Source: Cyanobacteria bacterium TGS_CYA1
GTDB lineage: Bacteria; Cyanobacteriota; Vampirovibrionia; Obscuribacterales; Obscuribacteraceae
DNA: 64,000 nt
Direction: 5' to 3'
NCBI GenBank assembly: GCA_026129135.1
Contig: JAHCIQ010000010.1
Coordinates: forward strand, 1 to 64,000
Each line of letters begins with the position of its first letter. Within the stretch, counting starts at the first letter, position 1. Position numbers and translations under genes: made by a program. Below, piece by piece: positions 1 through 7,713 of this stretch. The notes below the pieces were generated by a model that was not told where the DNA came from, searched no databases, and saw nothing but the letters and a program-made list of their open reading frames with translations.

Positions 1-63
1 GGGGGCGATATTTGCTTTTTGCACGAGCCAGTAAAAAAAACACCTGCGATTTGTGATGAGATT
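1..63 (+). repeat. Right half of a dispersed rod-hairpin repeat, cut by the window edge
   Basis: This is the 3' half of the element seen complete at 37992-38146 and 44830-44975. It has TTTGCTTTTT at 11-20, which matches the right arm TTTCCTTTTT of the other copies. An A-run follows at 33-40, then the tail CACCTGCGATTTGTGATGAG at 41-60, which mixes the tails of the other two copies. The left half lies outside the window. It ends about 50 bp before the CAP-domain gene. The strand given is the reading direction in which the three copies align; the transcribed strand, if any, is unknown. Confidence 0.7.
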
Positions 64-113
64 TAGGGAACATTTGAGTTTGGATTTTCATCTAAGCCAG
101 GTATTAGTAATCC

Positions 114-809
114 ATGAAAGAGCCATCCGTGAAAAAAATTCTTGCTTGTTTGTTTGTACTGGGCAGCCTGGTGTCCCCATCTGCTATTAGTGCACAAGAA
201 GATGGACCTTTCAATGAATCGGAGCCTCCGTTGGCGCCTTCGTTTCGAAGACCTGGATTGGAAAGAGCGAATATCGCACCTCTTCCTCAGCCGATGCCGC
301 CAGCGGAGCAAAATCGTGAGCGCAGAAAAAACAAGTCCAAAAAATCGGACGATTCATCGAATGCTCCAAACAATGAGCATATTCAAGCATTGGAAAAGCA
401 GTTATTCGAACTTGTAAATGCAGACCGAGCCAAGCACAATCAGCCGCCACTAAAATACAGCGTACGTCTTAGTGAAATGGCAAAGGCTCATGCTCAAGAT
501 ATGATGAAAAAGAATTTTTTCTCGCACACCAATAAGGAAGGTCTCGACGCGCAGGCCCGAGCCGCAAAGATGAATATAGGCATTGGAGTTTATGAAAATA
601 TTGCTTATCAGCAGGGCGATATCGAAGACTCGGATAAAGTCATAAATCTAGAAAACGATTTTATGTCAGAACCTGAAGGACCCAAAAATCATCGCTACAA
701 TATTTTGTATCCTGCCCATACAAGTGTTGGTGTAGGTATCGTAATCAAAGGCGACAAACTCATTCTGGTCGAAGAGTTTACCGACAGACCGCCAAACGGC
801 GAAAACTAA
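114..809 (+). CDS. Secreted CAP-domain (SCP/PR-1, YkwD-like) protein
   Basis: The protein has 231 residues. An N-terminal signal peptide ends near SAISAQ (residues 22-28). A low-complexity linker rich in Pro, Arg and Lys covers about 30-90, and a CAP domain covers about 93-225. CAP hallmarks are AHAQDM (125-130), FFSHTN (135-140), YENIAY (160-165) and the closing YPAHTSVGVGIV block. The family is extracellular, and its activity in bacteria is mostly unknown. A GTG at 129 (residue 6) is an alternative start that leaves a tighter signal peptide. The gene converges on the next one, with stop codons 1 nt apart. The family call is firm; no substrate can be inferred. Confidence 0.88.
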   Translation: MKEPSVKKILACLFVLGSLVSPSAISAQEDGPFNESEPPLAPSFRRPGLERANIAPLPQPMPPAEQNRERRKNKSKKSDDSSNAPNNEHIQALEKQLFELVNADRAKHNQPPLKYSVRLSEMAKAHAQDMMKKNFFSHTNKEGLDAQARAAKMNIGIGVYENIAYQQGDIEDSDKVINLENDFMSEPEGPKNHRYNILYPAHTSVGVGIVIKGDKLILVEEFTDRPPNGEN

Positions 810-810
810 T

Positions 811-2214
811 TTATTTGATTCCTGCTCGAAAGCGCATGGCGTCAGCTAAATCACCTCTTCTGTGAATAATTTGCAACTCTGCAATTAATCGGGGCGTGAT
901 GAAGCCATTGTCGATCATCTTCATGTATTGGTCTTCAGTAATCATGTTGCGGGCGGCCTGGATTTTTACCATATGTTCGAAAGTGGTTCTAAACGAGTCG
1001 ATAAAGGCTTTTTTCTCCGTAGGATCGTCGCGCAAACTGGTGTTTAAAATTTCGGCGTTGAGTTCAGCGAATAATTCTTTTTGTCTTGCTTGATTCATGT
1101 AATTAGTAAAGCTGCCTGGAGGACCTGGGACATACCCATCTGTAAAATAAGGCCAGCGAGCGCGCTGTTCTGGTGTCATGCGGTTGAAATCGGCTTGATA
1201 CGCATTGATGAATTGCTCGGTGTTGGAGAATCCTCCAGGCGCAAGCGCTCGGTCCAGTGCGTGTCCGATCTCATGATTGAAAGCGTACTTGTAGTACTCG
1301 TTGCGAACAACCTTTCCATCGGGGGCTCGATACCATTCTGGTATCAAAACATCCGATTGTGCTGAGCCGTCTCTAGTAATGTGAATGCCGTAAACATTGG
1401 CGAATGTCATGCCCGGCGGATGTGCCAAGGGGCGTTGCGTAAACATTGTAGGGTCGTAGTCGCGAATATCACCTGCCACTATTACTCGAGTTTGTCCTTG
1501 GAGCAAGTTGCGCATGGCTGGCGGAAGCTTCGAATACAGTTCGGCAATGTGCTGAGTGAATTCTGGCGTAGCGTTTGCCGACTGGACTTTTACCGAGCTG
1601 TCGCCATTGAAGGCGACTTCTTTGGTTCGCGAAGGAGCCGCCCGCATGATGAATTCTGGCGGAATTTTTATAACCTGTCCTATGCGCAATGAATCTGTAG
1701 TCACACCGTTATAATCGGCGATCGCTTTCTGAGCGGCATCGCGTTGGTCTTTGGTGAAAGTTCCTTCCTGGCCAGGACCTGCCTGGAAGCGGAGTGCCCG
1801 TATTGCCAGTCGAGACCAGGTCATACCTGGTTGAACAGTGTATTCGGCGCTGCCATTTGCCTTGAAAGTAAAATCAGGCAGCATGTCTGGATTTGCTCTC
1901 AACAGAGCCGCAATTTCGTCGTGTTCGACACGCGTTTGCCTCTCTTTTGGAGTGTCTGTCATTGTGGCTTGAGCGTCCATACCGGTTGCAGGCGCGTGAC
2001 CGGAGTGGTCGTGACCAAAATCTATTGAAAAACCGTCGTTCGAATCATAAGTCGCGGAAGATGTTGTTAGGGTTTTTGAGTTTTTTCCAAAATCAGAAAC
2101 ATAGTCTGCATACTGTGCGGCAAAAGGATTGGGTTCTGCAACGGTGACATCCGGGTCCGCCTGATCCTTTTGGGCTTGGACGTCACCCTGGTTGTCTTGT
2201 TGGGTTGCTGCCAT
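811..2214 (-). CDS. LysM-domain protein with a zincin (HEIGH) metallopeptidase-like domain
   Basis: The protein has 467 residues. The first 90 are low-complexity and Gln/Asp-rich. A LysM-like module spans about 125-185 (YTVQPGMTWSRLA to RIGQVIKIP), normally a peptidoglycan-binding fold. The C-terminal half carries HEIGHALD (314-321), a zincin HExxH site, and ELFAEL (380-385) offers a possible third ligand. This spacing resembles the ATLF-like (anthrax lethal factor-like) catalytic fold, but that subfamily is inference. No signal peptide is visible, which is odd for a wall-binding protein. The ATG at 2214 has AGGA about 11 nt upstream. Confidence 0.72.
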   Translation of the reverse strand: MAATQQDNQGDVQAQKDQADPDVTVAEPNPFAAQYADYVSDFGKNSKTLTTSSATYDSNDGFSIDFGHDHSGHAPATGMDAQATMTDTPKERQTRVEHDEIAALLRANPDMLPDFTFKANGSAEYTVQPGMTWSRLAIRALRFQAGPGQEGTFTKDQRDAAQKAIADYNGVTTDSLRIGQVIKIPPEFIMRAAPSRTKEVAFNGDSSVKVQSANATPEFTQHIAELYSKLPPAMRNLLQGQTRVIVAGDIRDYDPTMFTQRPLAHPPGMTFANVYGIHITRDGSAQSDVLIPEWYRAPDGKVVRNEYYKYAFNHEIGHALDRALAPGGFSNTEQFINAYQADFNRMTPEQRARWPYFTDGYVPGPPGSFTNYMNQARQKELFAELNAEILNTSLRDDPTEKKAFIDSFRTTFEHMVKIQAARNMITEDQYMKMIDNGFITPRLIAELQIIHRRGDLADAMRFRAGIK

Positions 2215-2291
2215 GATGCCGGGATTCCTGTTACGCCAAAGACTCCAGAGCCCAGCCAGAGCTCTAATACTGATATACCCTAAATTGCCAA

Positions 2292-2816
2292 TTATTTATT
2301 GGCGAAAATACATTTGCGTTTCTTGAAACGCTTAGTCAGGCGCTCGCTGCGGGTTTTACGCGAGCGCGAAACGCTCAGAGTGGTCATAGAGTCGGCATTG
2401 TAAAAAGTGCGTCTTGGAAATGGTCTGTAAAACGGCGAAGAATTTGGCATTGTAGGCGCAAGATATGTCGAATCGCTAAAGCCGCAATGACCGCATCTGT
2501 GGGCTGGGTGCTGTGTCGGCATAGCAGTTTGATAGGGGGTTAAAGCAATCTGGTTCGGGTTGCTTGCAGCTACAGATAGAATTGCCGGAGGTGGAACCGC
2601 TAAAAGCATACCTTCTGGAATCGCGATTGAGGGAGGGGGCGGCGGAACCAGGCTCATGTTCACATGGTGAGTATGTTTGTGTTTTCGCTTTGCTTTTTTG
2701 CTCGAAGATGCAGTTGCTTTGCTTTGATGAGGCGAAATGACAGTTGACGACAGCGCAATTGCAAACATAGCCAAAAAGGCTATGGCTCGTGTGAATGCCG
2801 GTCGCTTGACTATCAT
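2292..2816 (-). CDS. Secreted protein of unknown function
   Basis: The protein has 174 residues and belongs to no family I recognise. A hydrophobic N-terminal segment (residues 10-30) looks like a signal peptide. A Lys/His-rich patch around 36-52 follows, then a Pro-rich middle and an Arg/Lys-rich C-terminus. HRCGHCGF, with two cysteines, lies near 107-114 and could bind metal. The leader contains AAGAGG and CCTCTT (about 2835-2865), which can form a small hairpin. It is transcribed away from the TonB-domain gene on its right. The coding call rests on the signal peptide and an uninterrupted frame. Confidence 0.6.
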   Translation of the reverse strand: MIVKRPAFTRAIAFLAMFAIALSSTVISPHQSKATASSSKKAKRKHKHTHHVNMSLVPPPPPSIAIPEGMLLAVPPPAILSVAASNPNQIALTPYQTAMPTQHPAHRCGHCGFSDSTYLAPTMPNSSPFYRPFPRRTFYNADSMTTLSVSRSRKTRSERLTKRFKKRKCIFANK

Positions 2817-2938
2817 GATGTCCCAATAATTTCATAAAGAGGAAAGTTTAACCAGTCCCTCTTGCAGTATATTTACCAAGAAGTTTTAAATGTATTCTAC
2901 ATTCAGCCTTTGGGCGTTGTCGGAGCGTGATACTGAAT

Positions 2939-3799
2939 ATGGTGCATCGTAAATTGTTTTGGGGTTTATTGAACCTTGCCTTGAGCCTATCCATGGCATT
3001 CTCTGTCCCGAGTGCGTTAGCTGACGAAGAAAGCCGTGAAATTTTCGCCACAATTTCACGGGCGAAAGACATGGCGCATGAAGAAAATTTCAAGGGTGCA
3101 GAGCAGACTTTTAATTCTATTGGGCAAAAACGAGCAGATGACCTGAGCATCGAATATAAGCAGAAATTCAGAGATAAGTTGGATGAATTGGCCGGTCTGT
3201 TTTTGAAAAAGAAATTGTTCACCGAGGCTTTGAGCCTATACAAAAGTCGTTTGGAAGAAAAGAAAGAAGACTATACAAGCGATGAAGCTCGATTTTTAGC
3301 TAACATTGCCCTTATAAATTTCGAAGCTGGCAAAGAAGCAGAGGCCGAGTCTGCAAATAACGAAGCAATTAAATTGGCACAAAAAGAAAGCGGACCAGAT
3401 AATTTGCCCAGAGCAAAGGAAGGCAAAGAAAGAAGCGCAAAACTCTGGAGCGAAGGACACAAGTTAGAGGCTCTGAAAGAGACGCTTGCTGTATGCGAGT
3501 CGATTCTAAGACAGCAAGAGAAAGTGAATTTCAGCCCTTACATGACGTCGGTGCAAAAGACTATCAGATCGAACTGGAATCCACCAAAGTCAGAGTCTAG
3601 CAGGCATGTCAAATTGCGATTTAAGATATTTACCGACGGTTCTGTCAGTCGCTTGAAAGTGCTCGAAAGCGGTGGACACGGTGAAAGCGATACTGCAGCA
3701 ATTGCGGCTGTAGAGAAGTCGACGCCTTTTCCTCCATTGCCGAAATTTGCCCCCCATAACGTAGATATAGAGTTCAACCTTGATTACAATGTTCGATAA
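2939..3799 (+). CDS. Secreted TPR-like protein with a TonB C-terminal domain
   Basis: The protein has about 286 residues from the ATG at 2939; a GTG at 2927 would add four. A signal peptide ends near PSALA. The middle (about 30-185) is helical and charged, resembling tetratricopeptide repeats. The last 90 residues match a TonB C-terminal domain: SVQKTIRSNW, VKLRFKIFTDGSVSRLKVLESGG and AAIAAVEKSTPFPPLP are typical. Such domains occur in TonB and in stand-alone periplasmic proteins; there is no N-terminal anchor or proline spacer here, so it is probably not a true TonB. The stop overlaps the start of the patatin gene by 11 nt, so the two are probably translated together. Confidence 0.75.
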   Translation: MVHRKLFWGLLNLALSLSMAFSVPSALADEESREIFATISRAKDMAHEENFKGAEQTFNSIGQKRADDLSIEYKQKFRDKLDELAGLFLKKKLFTEALSLYKSRLEEKKEDYTSDEARFLANIALINFEAGKEAEAESANNEAIKLAQKESGPDNLPRAKEGKERSAKLWSEGHKLEALKETLAVCESILRQQEKVNFSPYMTSVQKTIRSNWNPPKSESSRHVKLRFKIFTDGSVSRLKVLESGGHGESDTAAIAAVEKSTPFPPLPKFAPHNVDIEFNLDYNVR

Positions 3800-4814
3800 A
3801 CTTGCAAAAACAATATTCGCACTTTGCGCCGTCTTCGCTTTTTCACTCGATGCGGTCCATGCCAGTGACTCATTTATCGAGACTTCGTCTTGCGATCGAT
3901 GGGAAGCTACTAACTACAAACGAGCTAGTAAACCAGACAGACTAAAATTGGGTCTGGCTCTGGGTGGTGGTGGCGCGCGCGGTGCCGCTGAAGTTGGCGT
4001 GCTCAAAGTATTAGATGAGGCGGGCATTAAGTTCGATTATATTTGTGGCACCAGTATTGGTGCAGTGGTGGGTGGCTTCTATGCCCTTGGTGCCTCCCCC
4101 TTGGTCATGCAAAAGGAATTCGAGAATGGCAATGTGATGGAACATTTCATGACCGTTCCACTCTGGTTTCGGGTGGCAATTTCGCCTGTAATCAAGCTCG
4201 TCAATGTTTTCAAAGAGAAGGATTACGATGGACTTTATGCTGGCAATCGTTTTCGGACTTATTTAATGGGCAAGTTGACCACTGAAGAACAAATGATCGA
4301 ACACTTGCCTATTCCATTTGCAGCAGTGGCTCTTAATGTCATGGACGGCAAACCTTATATGATCCGAAAAGGAAATATGGGGTGGGCTATGCAAGCTAGT
4401 TGCGCCGTTCCTACATTGCGAAAGCCGGTGGAGCTTGGAGATAGTCTTTTTTGTGATGGCGGATTGATTTGCAATCTACCAGTCAAACAATGTCGCGAAA
4501 TGGGCGCGGATGTTGTTATTGCAGTCAATATCGACGAGCCGTTCATTCCTCTGAAAAAGGGACAGCTGACCGGGTTTGGATCTATGGCAAAACGTATGAT
4601 CGCCTGGGATCTACACGATCTCGATGGACCTCAGGCCAAATATGCCGACATTACCATTCATCCTGATACCACGGGAATATCGCTAATTTCTACTAAAAGG
4701 AAAGACGCGAAACGTGGAGTAAAAGCCGGTGAAGAAGCTGCAAGAGTAGCTCTTCCCGATATTCTCAAATTGCTCCAGGAATGCAATATTCCAGTTTCAC
4801 CCAAAAGAAAATAA
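3789..4814 (+). CDS. Secreted patatin-like phospholipase (RssA/NTE type)
   Basis: The protein has about 341 residues. A signal peptide (about 1-26) precedes a complete patatin domain. It carries the oxyanion-hole motif GGGGARG (about 59-65), the nucleophile elbow GTSIG with the Ser near 89, and the catalytic Asp in DGG near 223. These form the Ser-Asp dyad of bacterial patatin lipases that hydrolyse acyl esters of phospholipids. The ATG at 3789 lies inside the end of the TonB-domain gene; a TTG at 3780 is less likely. The signal peptide points to a periplasmic or outer-membrane site. All key residues are intact. Confidence 0.87.
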   Translation: MFDKLAKTIFALCAVFAFSLDAVHASDSFIETSSCDRWEATNYKRASKPDRLKLGLALGGGGARGAAEVGVLKVLDEAGIKFDYICGTSIGAVVGGFYALGASPLVMQKEFENGNVMEHFMTVPLWFRVAISPVIKLVNVFKEKDYDGLYAGNRFRTYLMGKLTTEEQMIEHLPIPFAAVALNVMDGKPYMIRKGNMGWAMQASCAVPTLRKPVELGDSLFCDGGLICNLPVKQCREMGADVVIAVNIDEPFIPLKKGQLTGFGSMAKRMIAWDLHDLDGPQAKYADITIHPDTTGISLISTKRKDAKRGVKAGEEAARVALPDILKLLQECNIPVSPKRK

Positions 4815-4816
4815 CG

Positions 4817-6586
4817 TTAATTGGTTATTTCGATTGAGCCAAGTGCGGCTTCCAATTCGGTTTTAGGTTCGCCCTGAGCGATTGCGTTCAAAAAGCGAAT
4901 GTGTTTTTTAGACTCGGGCTCGAGCAACGATAAGTAGACCGAATATTTCCCGGGCTTCATGTGATCCGGCATCTTGAGCTGTTTTTCCCAGGTGATTGGT
5001 TTGTCAGATACCCAATCGTAAGTGGGAATCAAAGGTGTATGATGCGAACGGAAAACCACCTTTCCGCTCTCGTTGCGCAATTCTAGTTGAATTTTGTAGC
5101 TCGCCGGAACATCTTTGTCGTTGTGACGAGATGGTACCATCGCTCCGGTAGCGCCAAGATTCAAAAATGTGAAAGATGCGTTCAGCGGCTCCCCCACTTT
5201 TGCGTTGTTTGGAATTTTGACTTCTTTTGAAATTATTTGATATCCAAGGTGCGATTGAATCTCAGCCAGAGCTGTTTTAACCGAGGCATCTTCGCTTTTC
5301 AAAACCTCGGGTGGCACTTCGCAAAAGCTGATTCCGTCCTCGCCAGCCATATGAGCCAGTTTGCCAGCTTCAGCCAGGTCGAAATCTGGACGCAAACGGT
5401 AGCCGGTTAAAGTGTCTGGATGGAATTTTAAGAATACTCTGTACTGGTCGAAACCGTGCTTGCCATTTTTGATGTTTTGACGGGTGAGATATACGCGCTG
5501 ACCATAACGATATACAAGATAATCGGTTATTTCATCCAGTGCGTCCTGTCCTTTGCGACCGAGCAAAGGTGGATTGATATCAAAATTCAAAGGCACATTC
5601 TTGAAAGCCTTCGGAAAAATATCGCCTACATATTTCCAGTGTTCGACCAACTGACGTTCGCTCATTTTGTGCTCTTTGCGTAGAATACTGCAAAGTTCGC
5701 CATATGCTGACTTAGGCGAAGTCGCTCCTGCTGCACCTTCTTGAGCGAGTGTTTCTGAATCTTGATCTTCGAAAACGGCAAAATCTGGAACCACTAAAGT
5801 CGAACCGAGCACGCCACCGCCGGTGATGCCAATGCTGTGGATATATTTATTATCGTCATATTTTTCCCCCAGACCTGATATGAAGTTGCTCCATTTAGCC
5901 ATATAGGTTGTGTCCCAGAAGATTGGTGCTTGATGCTCTTTTCCTTCGCGATCTTTATAGGTAATCGATTTTACTCCGGCTTGGAAGACCCAATCTGGAG
6001 TGTCTGATTTGGCATCGTTTGTCGAGACCAGTCCACAAGTCGTGACTCGCATGATCAAAGTCTTGTTATGTTTTTTCACCACTTCCAGTGCCTGGTCTAT
6101 AGCGCTGAAGTCGCATTCGCCTTCGCTTTTTTCAATGCTGCGCCAGGGAAGCATGATAGATAATCCGTTTACTTCAGGGCGCGCTGCAAGCTCGTCCATG
6201 AATGCAGAATCGCTTATTTTATCGTCTGGAACGATAGCAAAGAGTCCCAGTTCGGTATTCTGAACTGGCTTGGCACCGGGGTATGCGATAGGTTTGAATT
6301 TCTTTTTCTTGATTACGCGATCTTGCGATTCGTTGGTGTAATTCTTTTCTGGAATGGGATTGAAATATTTGATGAACTCTTTGGCTTTGTTCTTTTTGAG
6401 ACCTTCGTCTTTGCTCGAATCGCTTTGAGCTGCTGATTTAGCTTGGGTGTCATCTTTGTCTGCCTCATCCTGGCTGAATGAGCTCAAGGGATATGAGAAG
6501 GAAAGGGTTGCCATAAGCAAATAACCCAGAAAGCTCTTCTTGAGCAATTTGCTTTTTTGAGAAGTTGTTTGTTTTGCAATGTTCAT
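4817..6586 (-). CDS. Secreted protein with a TIM-barrel glycoside-hydrolase-like domain
   Basis: The protein has 589 residues from the ATG at 6586. That start has AGGCGG upstream and gives a clean signal peptide; a frame-open start at 6619 is less likely. After a charged Lys/Asp linker comes a (beta/alpha)8-like region: LSIMLPWRSIEKSEGE, then LIMRVTTCG, then a GITGGG turn. This resembles the Glu-bearing barrels of GH5/GH42-type or DUF4832-like proteins. The C-terminal 130 residues look like an immunoglobulin-like beta domain, also common in that group. I cannot name catalytic residues, so the fold is inference. It converges on the patatin gene. Confidence 0.6.
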   Translation of the reverse strand: MNIAKQTTSQKSKLLKKSFLGYLLMATLSFSYPLSSFSQDEADKDDTQAKSAAQSDSSKDEGLKKNKAKEFIKYFNPIPEKNYTNESQDRVIKKKKFKPIAYPGAKPVQNTELGLFAIVPDDKISDSAFMDELAARPEVNGLSIMLPWRSIEKSEGECDFSAIDQALEVVKKHNKTLIMRVTTCGLVSTNDAKSDTPDWVFQAGVKSITYKDREGKEHQAPIFWDTTYMAKWSNFISGLGEKYDDNKYIHSIGITGGGVLGSTLVVPDFAVFEDQDSETLAQEGAAGATSPKSAYGELCSILRKEHKMSERQLVEHWKYVGDIFPKAFKNVPLNFDINPPLLGRKGQDALDEITDYLVYRYGQRVYLTRQNIKNGKHGFDQYRVFLKFHPDTLTGYRLRPDFDLAEAGKLAHMAGEDGISFCEVPPEVLKSEDASVKTALAEIQSHLGYQIISKEVKIPNNAKVGEPLNASFTFLNLGATGAMVPSRHNDKDVPASYKIQLELRNESGKVVFRSHHTPLIPTYDWVSDKPITWEKQLKMPDHMKPGKYSVYLSLLEPESKKHIRFLNAIAQGEPKTELEAALGSIEITN

Positions 6587-6716
6587 TTTGTTCCGCCTGT
6601 CAAGGGCTTGCCGTTCCATAAAAACCTATGATTTTACTAGTATTCGTTCATTCTTCAGATAAAAGGTGTTACGATGCCGTCTTGTTGATCCATGCCAAAC
6701 GAGCAAACATTACTAA

Positions 6717-7442
6717 ATGTCGAGCCTGACCTATTTCGGTTATAGCGCTGTACAAATAGAGCTGGCCAATCTCAGGATTTATGTCGACCCATATTTTACG
6801 AATCCCAGCGAGCTGGCTAATTTGCAGCCCGGGCATCTTGTTTTGTTCAGTCACGGACATTTCGACCACGGTGTTTTGCTGACACCGAAACTTTATGAAA
6901 TGTGGAAATGTCAGTTTGTCGCCCCCAAAGCGCTTGTGAACTGGTTGCGTCGCAAATACAAAAAGAAAGTGCCAGCTGAAGCATTTTTGCCCCTTGATGT
7001 CGGTCAGTCGCTTTATTACGGTGATACCAAAATCTATGCGGTTCCCGCCTTGCATCCACTCAACAGGCTAGGGAAAACGATTATTGCCATGTTTGCCAGA
7101 AGCCGGGCGCCTGGCAAACCGGTCAACGGCTATTATCTGGAAGGCTTTTATCATGCCGGTGCCACCATTTATAGCGCCGACATTTCTAAAGCTCTTGCGG
7201 GGCATCCGGTGCATACAGCCTTTTTGCCGATTGGTGGTAAATATGCCACTGCCGCTCCACAAGAAGCTTTGCAAGTTGCAGAGGAGCTTCAAGCCAAGCG
7301 TTTAGTTCCTATGCACTGGCAACCTCTTGCCGAACAAGTTTTTTATCGGTACCAACCGTCTCATTTAATGAAGCTTGCCAAAGATAACGATTCCAAGGTG
7401 GAAATCTTGCCCCTTGCCATTGGACAAAAAGTAGAAATTTAA
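6717..7442 (+). CDS. Metallo-beta-lactamase-fold hydrolase (UlaG-like)
   Basis: The protein has 241 residues and no signal peptide, so it is cytoplasmic. The start TYFGYSAVQIELANLRIYVDP is typical of UlaG-type proteins. The zinc motif HGHFDHG (HxHxDH) lies near 43-49, and later ligands are provided by YSADIS and the late MHWQPL. The family hydrolyses lactones or phosphodiester-like substrates, and the substrate here is unknown. Length is normal for the family. The Shine-Dalgarno sequence is weak. It lies alone before dnaK, with 270 bp between them. Confidence 0.8.
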   Translation: MSSLTYFGYSAVQIELANLRIYVDPYFTNPSELANLQPGHLVLFSHGHFDHGVLLTPKLYEMWKCQFVAPKALVNWLRRKYKKKVPAEAFLPLDVGQSLYYGDTKIYAVPALHPLNRLGKTIIAMFARSRAPGKPVNGYYLEGFYHAGATIYSADISKALAGHPVHTAFLPIGGKYATAAPQEALQVAEELQAKRLVPMHWQPLAEQVFYRYQPSHLMKLAKDNDSKVEILPLAIGQKVEI

Positions 7443-7530
7443 TAAGCCGATAAAGAGGTGGATAAATTATTTTGCTTGGTGGTTGAAAAGGTGAGCAAGG
7501 ATCGTTTTAGTGGGCACAATGTGGGAAATC

Positions 7531-7561
7531 TTGCAGATTTTTGTCTGCAAAGAGCCTCTTT
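7531..7561. promoter_or_regulatory. Two adjacent palindromes upstream of dnaK
   Basis: TTGCAGA and TCTGCAA (7531-7550) form a perfect 7-bp stem with a 6-nt loop. AAAGAG C CTCTTT (7549-7561) is a second, 13-bp palindrome that abuts it. Neither is followed by a T-run, so a terminator is unlikely. No CIRCE element was found, so these are candidates for a heat-shock operator or leader structure, by position only. Confidence 0.35.
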
Positions 7562-7639
7562 ATTGATCAAACTGTAAAGGATCTTTAGTAGTATTTATCG
7601 ACTATACGGGCACGAATCAATAAAGCGAACCATTCGACG

Positions 7640-7666
7640 TTGTAAATCGCTTACTATAAGTATAAT
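7640..7666 (+). promoter_or_regulatory. Possible dnaK promoter
   Basis: A perfect TATAAT lies at 7661-7666, about 48 bp before the dnaK start. The best -35 candidate is TTGTAA (7640-7645), with a short 15-bp spacer, so the -35 assignment is weak. A GGAG at 7699-7702 serves as the ribosome binding site. Confidence 0.4.
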
Positions 7667-7713
7667 TTGGTGTCTCCGCCAGAATTGAAGCAGCATAGGG
7701 AGTTTCAAAGATA

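Noticed and set aside
2836-2866. GAGGAAAGTTTAACC...CCCTC as another copy of the rod element
   Set aside because: It shares only a short AGGAAAGTT-like core; the right arm and tail are missing.
7443-7713. CIRCE (HrcA) operator before dnaK
   Set aside because: No TTAGCACTC-N9-GAGTGCTAA or close variant was found.
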